Assembly: GCA_026398135.1 (NCBI GenBank)
Contig: JAPLTN010000099.1
Coordinates: 17,341-81,340 of the forward strand
Source: Verrucomicrobiota bacterium
GTDB taxonomy: Bacteria > Verrucomicrobiota > Verrucomicrobiia > Opitutales > Opitutaceae
Reading direction: 5' to 3'
DNA: 64,000 nt
Of this stretch, positions 25,701-33,397 are shown piece after piece. Position 1 is the first letter of the stretch, and each line of letters starts with the position of its first letter. The position numbers and the translations under genes are program-made. The notes beneath the pieces were generated by a model. The model had not been told where the DNA came from. It saw nothing but the letters and a program-made list of their open reading frames with translations, and searched no databases.

Positions 25701-26114
25701 CTAAGGAGGTTGGCGCTGGCCGTAGTTAGGCGAGGGAAAGGCGGTGATGACGTAGGGGTTGCCGCGTTCGAGGTCCCAGAAGTAGTGAAGATTGCCGTTG
25801 GAAAGGATGACGAAGCGGCAGTTCTGGGATTTGGCGTAGCGGCGGGCCTGCTCTTTTCCGATGAGCGGGTTTTTATCCTCGGCCTTGGCTTCGAGCACGA
25901 TGAAGGGGAAGCCCTTGTCGTTGAGCAGGAGGAAGTCGATGAAGCCCTTGGCGGCCGTCTCAAAGTTTTCGCCGAGTGCGTCGAGATCAGCGGGGCGCAG
26001 GGTGACGCTGGGCTCGAGCTGGATGTTGGCAGGGCCGGAGGAGTCGGAGAAAAAGCGCCAGCCCGCAGCTTCGAGGAGGCGGTTGATTTTGATGCGGGCG
26101 GAGGCTTCTTTCAT
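25701..26114 (-). pseudogene. HsdR (type I restriction endonuclease) N-terminal remnant
   Basis: The 137-residue frame matches the N-terminal nuclease domain of type I restriction subunit R. It has the PD-(D/E)xK elements GFIDFLLL and FPFIVLEAKAEDKNP, then KEQARRYAKSQNCRFVILSNG and HYFWDLERGNPYVITAFPSP. A full HsdR has 750-1000 residues with a helicase motor, and here the frame ends soon after the nuclease domain. The last residues (NYGQRQPP) lack similarity and lie in repeat-like DNA. No hsdM or hsdS is nearby. It is best read as a decayed fragment, though a small nuclease cannot be excluded. Confidence 0.75.
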
Positions 26115-26229
26115 CGAGGCGCGGTTGTGACAGTGGGCTGTCCGTATACGGCGATAAGTGGATGTGTTGTGGGTGAAGTGGCTGGGTGCAGCAAGTGTGC
26201 ACAGCGGTAGGGGGTAAGGAGTGCGGATG

Positions 26230-29200
26230 TCAGCTGCGGGAGCGTGGCTTGGCGGCGGGAGGCTTGGGCACGGGACGGTAGGAACCGCGCAGGGGGTGTT
26301 TGATGCCGTGGCTGAGGTAGCGACCGGTGAGGGATTTTTCGATGCGCTTCACCTCGGCGGGGGTGCCTTCGGCGAGGATCTCGCCGCCGTGTATGCCGGC
26401 GGCGGGGCCGAGGTCGATGAGGTGGTCGCAGCGCTCCATGAGGTCGTCGTCGTGCTCGACGACGAGGAGGGTGTTTCCTTTGTCGCGCAGGGCCTGGAGG
26501 GTCTCGATGAGGCGGTCGTTGTCGCGGGCGTGCAGGCCGATGGACGGCTCATCCAGCACGTAGAGCACACCGGCGAGGTTGGTGCCGAGCTGGGCGGCGA
26601 GCCGGATGCGTTGGGCTTCGCCGCCGCTGAGGGTATCGGTGGGGCGGTCGAGGCTGAGGTAGCCGAGGCCGACGTGGTCGAGGAATTTGAGGCGTTCGCG
26701 GATCTGGGGCAGGATGTCCTGTACGATGGCGCGGCCGCGTTCGTCGAGGTCGAGTTGGTCGAGGCTGCGCAGGAGCGAGGCGGGCGGGGCTGCGAGCAGC
26801 TGGGGGAGGGAGAGGGGCGGGTGTTTGCCGGTGAAGTGGAGTTTTACGGCGCGGGGAATGCGGGCGAGGCGCTGGCCGTGGCAGTCGGGGCAGGCGGCGC
26901 CGGCGTCGGCGAGATCGGCTTCAGATTCGATGCCAAAGGCGCGGAGACGGGCGGCAGGATCGTCGTCGTTTTTGGCGTCGTCGTCGGGCACGAGCATCCA
27001 GGGGAAAACGCGGCCGTGGCCCCGGCAGGTGGGACACCAGCCGCGGGGGGAGTTGTGGGAAAAGTGCTTGGGGTCGAGTTCGGGGAAACTCTCGCCGGTC
27101 TCGGCGTCGGTGCGGGTAGTGGAAAACCAACTGAGCACGGTGCCTTTTTCGCTGAGGAGGAAACACGCGCCTTTGCCGAGGCGGAGGGCTTCGTCGAGAG
27201 CGGCGGCGGGTTTTTCTTTGGCGTTGGTGGTTTTGAGATCGGCGACGACGACTTCGACGTCGTGTTCGGAGTAGCGGTCGAGCTTGGAGAAGGCGGAGAC
27301 GGGGAAAACTCGGCCGTCGGCGCGCATGAGTTCGTAGCCGTGGTCTTCGATCCAGGTGGCGATGGGTTGATGGTGTCCCTTGCGGCCGCGCACGAGAGGG
27401 GCGCAGAGGTAGAGGTGTTTGGCTTTTTTGCCGGCGGGGGAGGCGATAACGGTGGCTAAGAGGCGGGCGAGCTGAGGGCGGCTGAGGGGGCGGACGGGGC
27501 GGTCGGTATCGGGGTGGTGCTGGATGCCGAGGCGGGCGTAGAGGAGGCGGAGGTATTGGGCGACCTCGGTGATGGTGGCGACGGTGCTCTTGCGGGAGCC
27601 GCGGGTGATGCGTTGCTCGATGGCGACGGTGGGCGGGATGCCGGTGAGGCGGTCCACGGCGGGGCGCGGCATCTGCTCGACGAATTGGCGGGCGTAGGCG
27701 CTCATGGAGTCCATGAAGCGGCGCTGGCCCTCGCCGAAGATGATGTCGAAGGCGAGGGTGCTCTTGCCGGAGCCCGAGACGCCGGTGACGACGTTGAGCT
27801 GGCGGTGGGGGATGGAGAGAGAGAGGTTTTTTAGGTTGTTTTCGCGTGCGCCCTCGACGCGAAGGACGGGGGCATTCGCAAGCGAGCGCACTACTTCGTG
27901 GGCGGGCTCGGCTGCGAGCTGGTCGGCGTCGGCGGCAGTAGTGTAACCAATTTGGTTACACGTGTCGGTCTGGCCAGTGCGGCAAGGTGTAACCAAATTG
28001 GTTACACTTTTCAGGAGAGTGGATGTGGGGATCGGGGGGATGGTGTAACCAATATGGTTACACTGTAGCGCCAGGGCTAGGTAGGGGGCGGTGGCGGTGG
28101 GGGAGCGGGAGACGTCTTCGGGCGTGCCTTCGGCGACGATGTGGCCGCCGCCAGAGCCGGCGTCGGGGCCGATCTCGATGAGCCAGTCAGCGGACTTGAG
28201 GACGTCGAGGTTGTGCTCGATGACGATCAGGCTGTGGCCGCGATCCACCAGGGATTGGAGCACGGTGAGCAGGCGGGCGACGTCGTGGCGGTGCAGGCCA
28301 GTGGTGGGTTCGTCGAGGAGGAGAAGAGCGCCGCCGCCGACGGCGGCGGAATGACCAATGGAGGAGGCGGATGACGGAGCGGCATTCGCAAGCGAACGCC
28401 CTACGGTGTCGGTCGTGTAGCCGGTGAGGTATTTGACGAGTTTGAGGCGTTGGGCCTCGCCGCCGCTGAGGGTGTTGAGGGGTTGGCCGAGCGTGAGGTA
28501 GCCGAGGCCGACTTCGTCGAGCACGGCGAGGCGGGCGCGGATGGCGGGTTGGGCGGCGAAGTGTTCAAGGGCGTCGCTGACAGAGGTGTTGAGCAGGTCG
28601 GCGACGGATGTGCCTTGGTGGGTGATGGCAAGGATCTCGGGCTTGAAGCGGCGGCCTTCGCAGACGGGGCAGGGGACGAAGACGTCGGAGAGGAACTGCA
28701 TCTCGACGCGTTCGTAGCCAAGGCCCTGGCAGTGGTCGCAGCGGCCGTCGCCGGCGTTGAAGGAGAAACTCGACGCGCTGAAGCCGGCGGCTTCGGCGGC
28801 GGGGGTGTCGGCGTAGAGTTCGCGGATGAGTTCCCAGGCTTCGGTGTAGAGGGCGGGGTTGGAGCGCGGGGTGCGGGAGAGGGGGGACTGGTCCACGAGG
28901 ACGATCTCGGTGAAGGCGTCGTCACCGGTGATGGAATCGATCTGGGCGGCGTCTTCGGTGAGCTGGCGGCGTTTGGCGAGCAGGCCTTGGTGGATGACTT
29001 TGTCGAGCAGGGTGGATTTGCCGGAACCGGAGACGCCGGACAAAGCCACGAAGCGGTGGAGGGGGAGGTGGAGGGTGAGGTTGCGGAGGTTGTGCTTGTT
29101 GACGCCGGTGAAGGTGAGCCAGGGCTGATTTATGATTTGAGATTTATGATTTGAGATTTGTTGAACCGGGCGGCGGGTGGACGGCGTGGGGATGGTCTGG

Positions 29201-31113
29201 CGGCCGGAGAGGTAGGCGCCGGTGAGGGATGCGGGGTGGCGGAGGAGCGCAGGGAGGTCGCCTTGGAAGACGAGGTGGCCGCCTTTGGTTCCGGGGACGG
29301 GGCCGATTTCGACGACGTGGTCGGCGGCGCGGATCATGGCTTCGTCGTGCTCGACGACGACGACGGTGTTGCCCGCGTTTACCAGGGTGCGGATGATGCC
29401 GATGAGGCGGTCGATGTCGCGGGGGTGCAGGCCGACGGAGGGTTCGTCGAGAACGAAGAGGGTATCGACGAGGGAGGTGCCGAGGCAGGCGGTGAGGCCG
29501 ACGCGCATGGTTTCTCCGCCGGAGAGGGTCTTGCTGGTGCGGTCGAGGGTAAGATAGCCGAGACCGACTTGGGTAAGATAGCGCAGGCGGGTTTGGATGG
29601 AATCGAAGGCGAGGTGGGCGCTGCGGGCGTCGGAGGCGGCATTCGCAAGCGAACGCCCTACATCGGAATTTAAGAGGGCGGTGAGCTTGGAGACGGGGAG
29701 TTGGTAGAGCTCGGGGAGGGTTTTACCCTGCCATTTCCAACAGAGGGAATCGGGGGAGAGGCGCGCGCCTTGGCAGTCGGGGCACTCGTTGTAGGCGCGG
29801 TAGCGGGAGAGGAAGACGCGGACGTGGGTCTTGTAGGTGTTTTTTTCCAGCCACTGGAAAAAGCCTTTGAGGCCATACCAGGCGTGGGGCCATTCGCGGC
29901 CGGGCTGGCCGTAGTCGGGCTCGCCTTCGAGCACGAGTTTCTGGTGGGCGGGGCTGAGGTCGGCGAAGGGGACGCTGACGGGGAGCCCGATTTTTTTGGC
30001 GAAGCGGAGCAGGTCTTTGAGCGATTCGCCGTAGGTCTCGCCCTGCCAGGCTTTGATCGCGCCGTCGGCGATGGAGAGGGAGCGGTCGGGGATGGCGAGG
30101 TTGAGGTCGTTTTCGATTACGCGGCCGAAGCCCCGGCAGCGCGGGCAGGCGCCAAGGGGGGAATTGAAGGAAAAGAGGGCGGGTGAGGCGGGGCGGAAGG
30201 TGCGGTCGCTGGAGGGGGAATGGAGGCCGCGGGAGTAGTGCCCAGCGGGCACGAAGCTGGGAGCAGGCAGCGAGGAGCTGGGAGTCGATTCGGAGGGGGC
30301 GAAGAGGTGGAGTTGGCCTTGGCCGAAGTGGAGGGCCTGTTCGGCGGCTTCGAGGAAACGCTGGCGGGCGTCGGGGTTCAGGGTGATGCGGTCCTGAGCG
30401 ACGTAGAAGTGGTCGGCGGCGGCGAGCGGGGCGGGATCGGTGAGGAGGTCGTCGATGCGGTGGGAAGTAAGCGGGGAGCGGGGAGCGGGGAGCGGGGAGT
30501 GAGTAAGTGGGAGCAGGGCGCGGACGTAGGACTGGCCTTTGAGGCTGGTGAGGATTTCGGGCCAGGTGAGGTTGGCGGGGCGAGGGATTTTAAAGGCGAT
30601 GACGAGGGTCTGGCCGGGGTGGGCGGCGTGGGCTTGGGCCCAGATGGTGGCGGGGGTGTCGTCCTGGACGGGTTGGCCGGTGGCGGGGTCGAAGCAGGTG
30701 GCGACGTGGCTGAACCAGACCTTAAAGTAGTCGGCCAGCTCGGTCATGGTGCCGACGGTTGATCGGGAGGTTTTTACGGTGTTGGTCTGCTCGATGGCGA
30801 TGGAGGGGCGGATGTTCTCGATCGAGTCCACCTTGGGTTTGTCGAGCAGGTCGAGGAACTGGCGGGTGTAGGCGGAGAAGGTCTCGACGTAGCGGCGCTG
30901 GCCCTCTGCGTGGAGGGTGTCGAAGACGAGGGAACTTTTGCCCGCGCCGCTGGGTCCGGTGACGACGATGTAGCGGCCGAGGGGGAGATCGAGGTCCCAG
31001 CCCTTGAGGTTGTTTTGGCGCACGCCGCGCAGGCGGATGCACTCGGGGGCGGGCGCGGCGGCGGGCGGCGCGTTGCGGGCGGGGGCGGAGGGAGAGGATG
31101 CTTGGCGAACCAC
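26230..31113 (-). CDS. uvrA: tandem UvrA-type excinuclease subunit, modules 1-3
   Basis: This 1627-residue protein is a double-length UvrA lacking its last quarter. Module 1 (about 25-640): GPSGAGKSS, SIAIEQTNTVKTSRSTVGTMTE, LSGGETMR, LFVLDEPSVGLHPRD. Module 2 (about 663-1010): GVSGSGKST, zinc cysteines CDHCQGLG and CPVCEGRR, LSGGEAQR, LLLLDEPTTGLH. Module 3 (about 1080-1627): GVSGSGKST, PTVAIEQRITRGSRKSTVAT, LSGGEAQRIRL, LYVLDEPSIGLHARD. Module 4 is a separate gene at 23698-24828. The gene holds three REP-like repeats, three 21-bp palindromes and GAGCGGGG tracts, all in frame and in loops or linkers. UvrA recognises damaged DNA. Long paralogs of this type often coexist with a normal UvrA, which is not in this window. 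Confidence 0.9.
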   Translation of the reverse strand: MVRQASSPSAPARNAPPAAAPAPECIRLRGVRQNNLKGWDLDLPLGRYIVVTGPSGAGKSSLVFDTLHAEGQRRYVETFSAYTRQFLDLLDKPKVDSIENIRPSIAIEQTNTVKTSRSTVGTMTELADYFKVWFSHVATCFDPATGQPVQDDTPATIWAQAHAAHPGQTLVIAFKIPRPANLTWPEILTSLKGQSYVRALLPLTHSPLPAPRSPLTSHRIDDLLTDPAPLAAADHFYVAQDRITLNPDARQRFLEAAEQALHFGQGQLHLFAPSESTPSSSLPAPSFVPAGHYSRGLHSPSSDRTFRPASPALFSFNSPLGACPRCRGFGRVIENDLNLAIPDRSLSIADGAIKAWQGETYGESLKDLLRFAKKIGLPVSVPFADLSPAHQKLVLEGEPDYGQPGREWPHAWYGLKGFFQWLEKNTYKTHVRVFLSRYRAYNECPDCQGARLSPDSLCWKWQGKTLPELYQLPVSKLTALLNSDVGRSLANAASDARSAHLAFDSIQTRLRYLTQVGLGYLTLDRTSKTLSGGETMRVGLTACLGTSLVDTLFVLDEPSVGLHPRDIDRLIGIIRTLVNAGNTVVVVEHDEAMIRAADHVVEIGPVPGTKGGHLVFQGDLPALLRHPASLTGAYLSGRQTIPTPSTRRPVQQISNHKSQIINQPWLTFTGVNKHNLRNLTLHLPLHRFVALSGVSGSGKSTLLDKVIHQGLLAKRRQLTEDAAQIDSITGDDAFTEIVLVDQSPLSRTPRSNPALYTEAWELIRELYADTPAAEAAGFSASSFSFNAGDGRCDHCQGLGYERVEMQFLSDVFVPCPVCEGRRFKPEILAITHQGTSVADLLNTSVSDALEHFAAQPAIRARLAVLDEVGLGYLTLGQPLNTLSGGEAQRLKLVKYLTGYTTDTVGRSLANAAPSSASSIGHSAAVGGGALLLLDEPTTGLHRHDVARLLTVLQSLVDRGHSLIVIEHNLDVLKSADWLIEIGPDAGSGGGHIVAEGTPEDVSRSPTATAPYLALALQCNHIGYTIPPIPTSTLLKSVTNLVTPCRTGQTDTCNQIGYTTAADADQLAAEPAHEVVRSLANAPVLRVEGARENNLKNLSLSIPHRQLNVVTGVSGSGKSTLAFDIIFGEGQRRFMDSMSAYARQFVEQMPRPAVDRLTGIPPTVAIEQRITRGSRKSTVATITEVAQYLRLLYARLGIQHHPDTDRPVRPLSRPQLARLLATVIASPAGKKAKHLYLCAPLVRGRKGHHQPIATWIEDHGYELMRADGRVFPVSAFSKLDRYSEHDVEVVVADLKTTNAKEKPAAALDEALRLGKGACFLLSEKGTVLSWFSTTRTDAETGESFPELDPKHFSHNSPRGWCPTCRGHGRVFPWMLVPDDDAKNDDDPAARLRAFGIESEADLADAGAACPDCHGQRLARIPRAVKLHFTGKHPPLSLPQLLAAPPASLLRSLDQLDLDERGRAIVQDILPQIRERLKFLDHVGLGYLSLDRPTDTLSGGEAQRIRLAAQLGTNLAGVLYVLDEPSIGLHARDNDRLIETLQALRDKGNTLLVVEHDDDLMERCDHLIDLGPAAGIHGGEILAEGTPAEVKRIEKSLTGRYLSHGIKHPLRGSYRPVPKPPAAKPRSRS
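27871..27894 (-). repeat. REP-like repeat inside uvrA (copy B, diverged)
   Basis: Reads GTAG then a weaker hairpin (two mismatches) with the same loop CTTG. It encodes VVRSLANAP at about residue 1073-1080, exactly at the border between the repeat-built linker and module 3 (VLRVEGARENNLKNL). Confidence 0.75.
27941..28063. repeat. three 21-bp GTGTAACCAA palindromes in the UvrA module 2-3 linker
   Basis: Near-perfect palindromes of the form GTGTAACCAA-N-TTGGTTACAC lie at 27941-27961, 27987-28007 and 28043-28063 (the third with one changed central pair). They are in frame and encode CNQIGYT, SVTNLVTP and CNHIGYT at residues about 1017-1057. Spacing is 46 and 56 bases between starts. Confidence 0.85.
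28381..28404 (-). repeat. REP-like repeat inside uvrA module 2 (copy C)
   Basis: Identical to copies A and D over the 24-base GTAG-hairpin. It encodes VGRSLANA at about residue 903, between the ABC signature (LSGGEAQRLKLVKYLTG) and Walker B (LLLLDEPTTGLH) of module 2, followed by an Ala/Ser-rich tail of further repeat-like DNA. Confidence 0.85.
29638..29661 (-). repeat. REP-like repeat inside uvrA module 1 (copy D)
   Basis: Identical to copies A and C over 24 bases and to copy A over 33 bases. It encodes DVGRSLANAASD at about residue 484, just before the helix that leads to the module-1 signature motif. Confidence 0.85.
30464..30516. repeat. GAGCGGGG tandem tract inside uvrA module 1
   Basis: About five 7-8 base units of GCGGGGA are flanked by GAAGTAA and GAGTAAG. 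They are in frame and encode LPLTHSPLPAPRSPLTS. Similar DNA encodes LLPSPASPLPAPLP in recD2 (about 37680-37730) and fills gaps before ettA and between hemC and cobA-hemD. Confidence 0.65.
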
Positions 31114-31177
31114 GCCCGCACGAAGTTCAGGCGGCGGGCGAAGGCAAACGCGGAGACGCGTTGCGAAGGGGTGGCGG

Positions 31178-31951
31178 CTACTCGCTGGCGGGAGCGATTT
31201 CGATGTTGGCCTTGGCGGCTCGGATGGAGGCGGCGATGGCGGGGGCGGGGGCGCGGTCGGTGACGAAGGTGAAACGCGGGTCGAAGGGGCAGGCGAGGGC
31301 GAGGGCTTTGCGGCCGAATTTGGAGCCGTCGATGGCGAATAGGGTGCGCTCGGACGCGGCGATCATGCGGCGCTGGGAGGCGACGAGGAGGGCGTTATGG
31401 TTCCAGACACCGGCTTCGGTGACGCCGGCGGCACCTAGAATGGCGAGGTCGGCGTGGATCTGGCCGAGGGATTGTTCGCAGAGCGGGCCGACGAGCACGC
31501 CGAGGCGGTTGTCGATGCTGCCGCCGGTGACGATGGTTTCGAGGGAGCCGAGGTCGGCGTAGAGCGCGGCGATGGGCAGGGAGCTGGTAATGACTTGCAG
31601 GCGCTTGGTGGCGAGCAGGCGAGCGACGGCGTAAACGCTGGTACCGCCGTCGAGGATGATGGTCATGCCGGGCTGCACGAGGTCGGCGATACGGCGGGCG
31701 ACGGCGTGCTTTTCGGCGGCCTGGCGTTGGTCGCGGGCGATGAAATCGTATTCGCGGGCGCGTTCGTCGGTCTCGATCAGGGTGGCTCCGCCGTGGTGGC
31801 GGCGGAGCACGCCGCGAGTCTCCAGGGTGTCGAGAGCGCGCCGGATGGTGGAGAGTGACGTGTCGCAACTCGACGCGAGGGTGTGCAGATCCGCGTATTT
31901 ATGTTCGCGGATGTAGCGTTCGATGAGGTCGAGGCGCTGCTTAGTTGTCAT
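31178..31951 (-). CDS. DeoR-family transcriptional regulator
   Basis: The 257-residue protein has an N-terminal winged helix (KQRLDLIERYIREHKYADLHTLASSCDTSLSTIRRALDTLETRGVLRRHHGGATL) and a DeoRC sensor domain with MTIILDGGTSVYAVARLL and IDGSKFGRKALAL, which usually binds a phosphorylated sugar. ATG 31951 is chosen because the family's HTH starts there. Its target is not clear. It is 64 bases upstream of the large uvrA fragment on the same strand. Confidence 0.9.
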   Translation of the reverse strand: MTTKQRLDLIERYIREHKYADLHTLASSCDTSLSTIRRALDTLETRGVLRRHHGGATLIETDERAREYDFIARDQRQAAEKHAVARRIADLVQPGMTIILDGGTSVYAVARLLATKRLQVITSSLPIAALYADLGSLETIVTGGSIDNRLGVLVGPLCEQSLGQIHADLAILGAAGVTEAGVWNHNALLVASQRRMIAASERTLFAIDGSKFGRKALALACPFDPRFTFVTDRAPAPAIAASIRAAKANIEIAPASE

Positions 31952-32032
31952 GCTTCGCGATACCCGCAGCGGGGACGGGCGGGAAGGATTTATTTCGTTG
32001 CGACGGCCGGGGCCGGGCGAATGGTGCGCGGG

Positions 32033-32488
32033 ATGAACAGTCGGTTTCTGAATCTGATCGTGCGGTGGCTGGTGCTGGCGCTGGGCGTGACGCTGGCGGA
32101 GAAGATCGTGCCGGGCATCCATTGCGACGACGCGGGCACGCTGGTCGTGGTCGTGGTGTTGTTGAGTTTTTTCAACGCGGTGCTGCGGCCGCTGCTGGTG
32201 TTGTTCACCCTGCCGTTTATCGTGCTCACGCTCGGGCTGGGGCTGGTGGTGATCAACGCGCTGCTATTTCTGCTGGTGAGCCGCCTGGTGGAGGGATTCC
32301 ACGTGGACGGGTTCTGGGCGGCGTTTTGGGGCGCGATTATCGTGGGTATTACGAATCTGCTGCTGGCCAGAAACACGGGAAGGCCGAACGGCGGCGCTGG
32401 ACGCGGAGGCAATGCAGGCGGCGGTGGTGGCGCGGCGAATGAGCCCGTGCGCAAGGTGCGAGGCGGGCCGGATGTGATCGATGTGTGA
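32033..32488 (+). CDS. phage-holin-family-IV-like membrane protein
   Basis: The 151-residue protein has four predicted membrane segments (about 5-22, 32-48, 52-75, 90-112) with the pattern of the 4-TMS holin family IV/YvlD proteins (FFNAVLRPLLVLFTLPFIVLTLGL). The tail (about 115-151) is Gly/Arg-rich and ends PDVIDV. Despite the family name these are common bacterial envelope proteins. An in-frame ATG at 32021 would add four residues. It is divergent from the DeoR gene, 81 bases away. Confidence 0.8.
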   Translation: MNSRFLNLIVRWLVLALGVTLAEKIVPGIHCDDAGTLVVVVVLLSFFNAVLRPLLVLFTLPFIVLTLGLGLVVINALLFLLVSRLVEGFHVDGFWAAFWGAIIVGITNLLLARNTGRPNGGAGRGGNAGGGGGAANEPVRKVRGGPDVIDV

Positions 32489-32515
32489 GCCCGGCTGGTG
32501 GCGGGTGTGAGGAGC

Positions 32516-33169
32516 TCAGGGCTGGACGAGCGGGTTTTTCTTCAGCTTGTCGATCTTTGGACGGATGACGGCCTGACAGTAGCCGGCACCGGGGTTATTG
32601 CGATAGTAGTCCTGATGGTAAGCTTCGGCCGGGAAGTAATCGGGTAGCGGGGAAACTTCGGTGACGATTTTGCCGTCCCAGCCGGGGTTGGCGCGCTCGC
32701 GGGAGGCGAGGATGAGGGCCTTTTCGGCGTCGTTGGCGTAGTAGATGACCGAGCGGTATTGCGTGCCGGTGTCGGCGCCCTGGCGGTTGAGGGTGGTGGG
32801 GTTGTGGATGTCCCAAAAGTAGTCGAGCAGGGCGGTGCGGGTGACCTTGGCGGGATCGAAGGTGAGTTTGACGACCTCGGCGTGGCCGGTGACGCCGGTG
32901 CAGACCTGCTCGTAGGTGGGGTTGGGGCGTTTGCCGCCCGCGTAGCCGCTCTCGGCGGCGAGTACGCCGGGGACGAGTTCGTAGGCGGCCTCGACACACC
33001 AGAAACAGCCGCCGCCGAGGACGAGGGTTTCGGCATTGGCGGGGATGACGACGGGCGAGGAGGCGGCGGGAAGATCGGCGGAGGAGTTGGTGCAGGCGGA
33101 CATAAGGAGGGTGGCGAGGGCGAGCAGCGGGGCGGGCAGGAGTCGGGTGAGTTTGGTGTCGAAGGGCAT
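32516..33169 (-). CDS. msrA: peptide-methionine (S)-S-oxide reductase, exported lipoprotein
   Basis: This 217-residue MsrA has the catalytic motif GGGCFWCVEAAYE. The substrate-site residues lie in SGYAGGKRPNPTYEQVCTGVTGHAEVV and DTGTQYRSVIYY. It carries a lipoprotein-like signal (LLALATLLMSACTNS, lipobox MSAC), so it repairs oxidised methionine in the periplasm or at a membrane. The C-terminal cysteine in GYCQAVIRPK may recycle it. Confidence 0.93.
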   Translation of the reverse strand: MPFDTKLTRLLPAPLLALATLLMSACTNSSADLPAASSPVVIPANAETLVLGGGCFWCVEAAYELVPGVLAAESGYAGGKRPNPTYEQVCTGVTGHAEVVKLTFDPAKVTRTALLDYFWDIHNPTTLNRQGADTGTQYRSVIYYANDAEKALILASRERANPGWDGKIVTEVSPLPDYFPAEAYHQDYYRNNPGAGYCQAVIRPKIDKLKKNPLVQP

Positions 33170-33397
33170 GACGATGAGAGCGGGAGCATGCCTAAGATAT
33201 TCCCGGGGGCAAACGGGGCGGACGGGGGAACGGAATTAAGGCAGTATTTTAACCGCTAAGGCAGCGGCTCAATGAGCGCTGCTGGGAGCGGTGGTTTCGC
33301 GGAGCGAAACTTGGGGTGTCGATGGTTCGGCCAATGGCCTCAGTTAAGGAGGGAGGCGGGGGCGGGGTTGCGAGCGGCGGGGTGCGGCGATCCCGAC

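Noticed and set aside
23524..26229. Genomic island integrated at tRNA-Arg
   Set aside because: No repeat of the tRNA 3' end was found on the far side, no integrase is present, and the accessory genes are separated from the tRNA by uvrA module 4.
27941..28063. CRISPR-like array (three spaced palindromic repeats)
   Set aside because: Only three units, spacers of unequal length and in frame within uvrA, and no cas genes anywhere in the window.
32033..32488. Holin as sign of a prophage
   Set aside because: The family name is historical; no phage structural, lysis or integrase genes are near, and such membrane proteins are common in bacterial chromosomes.
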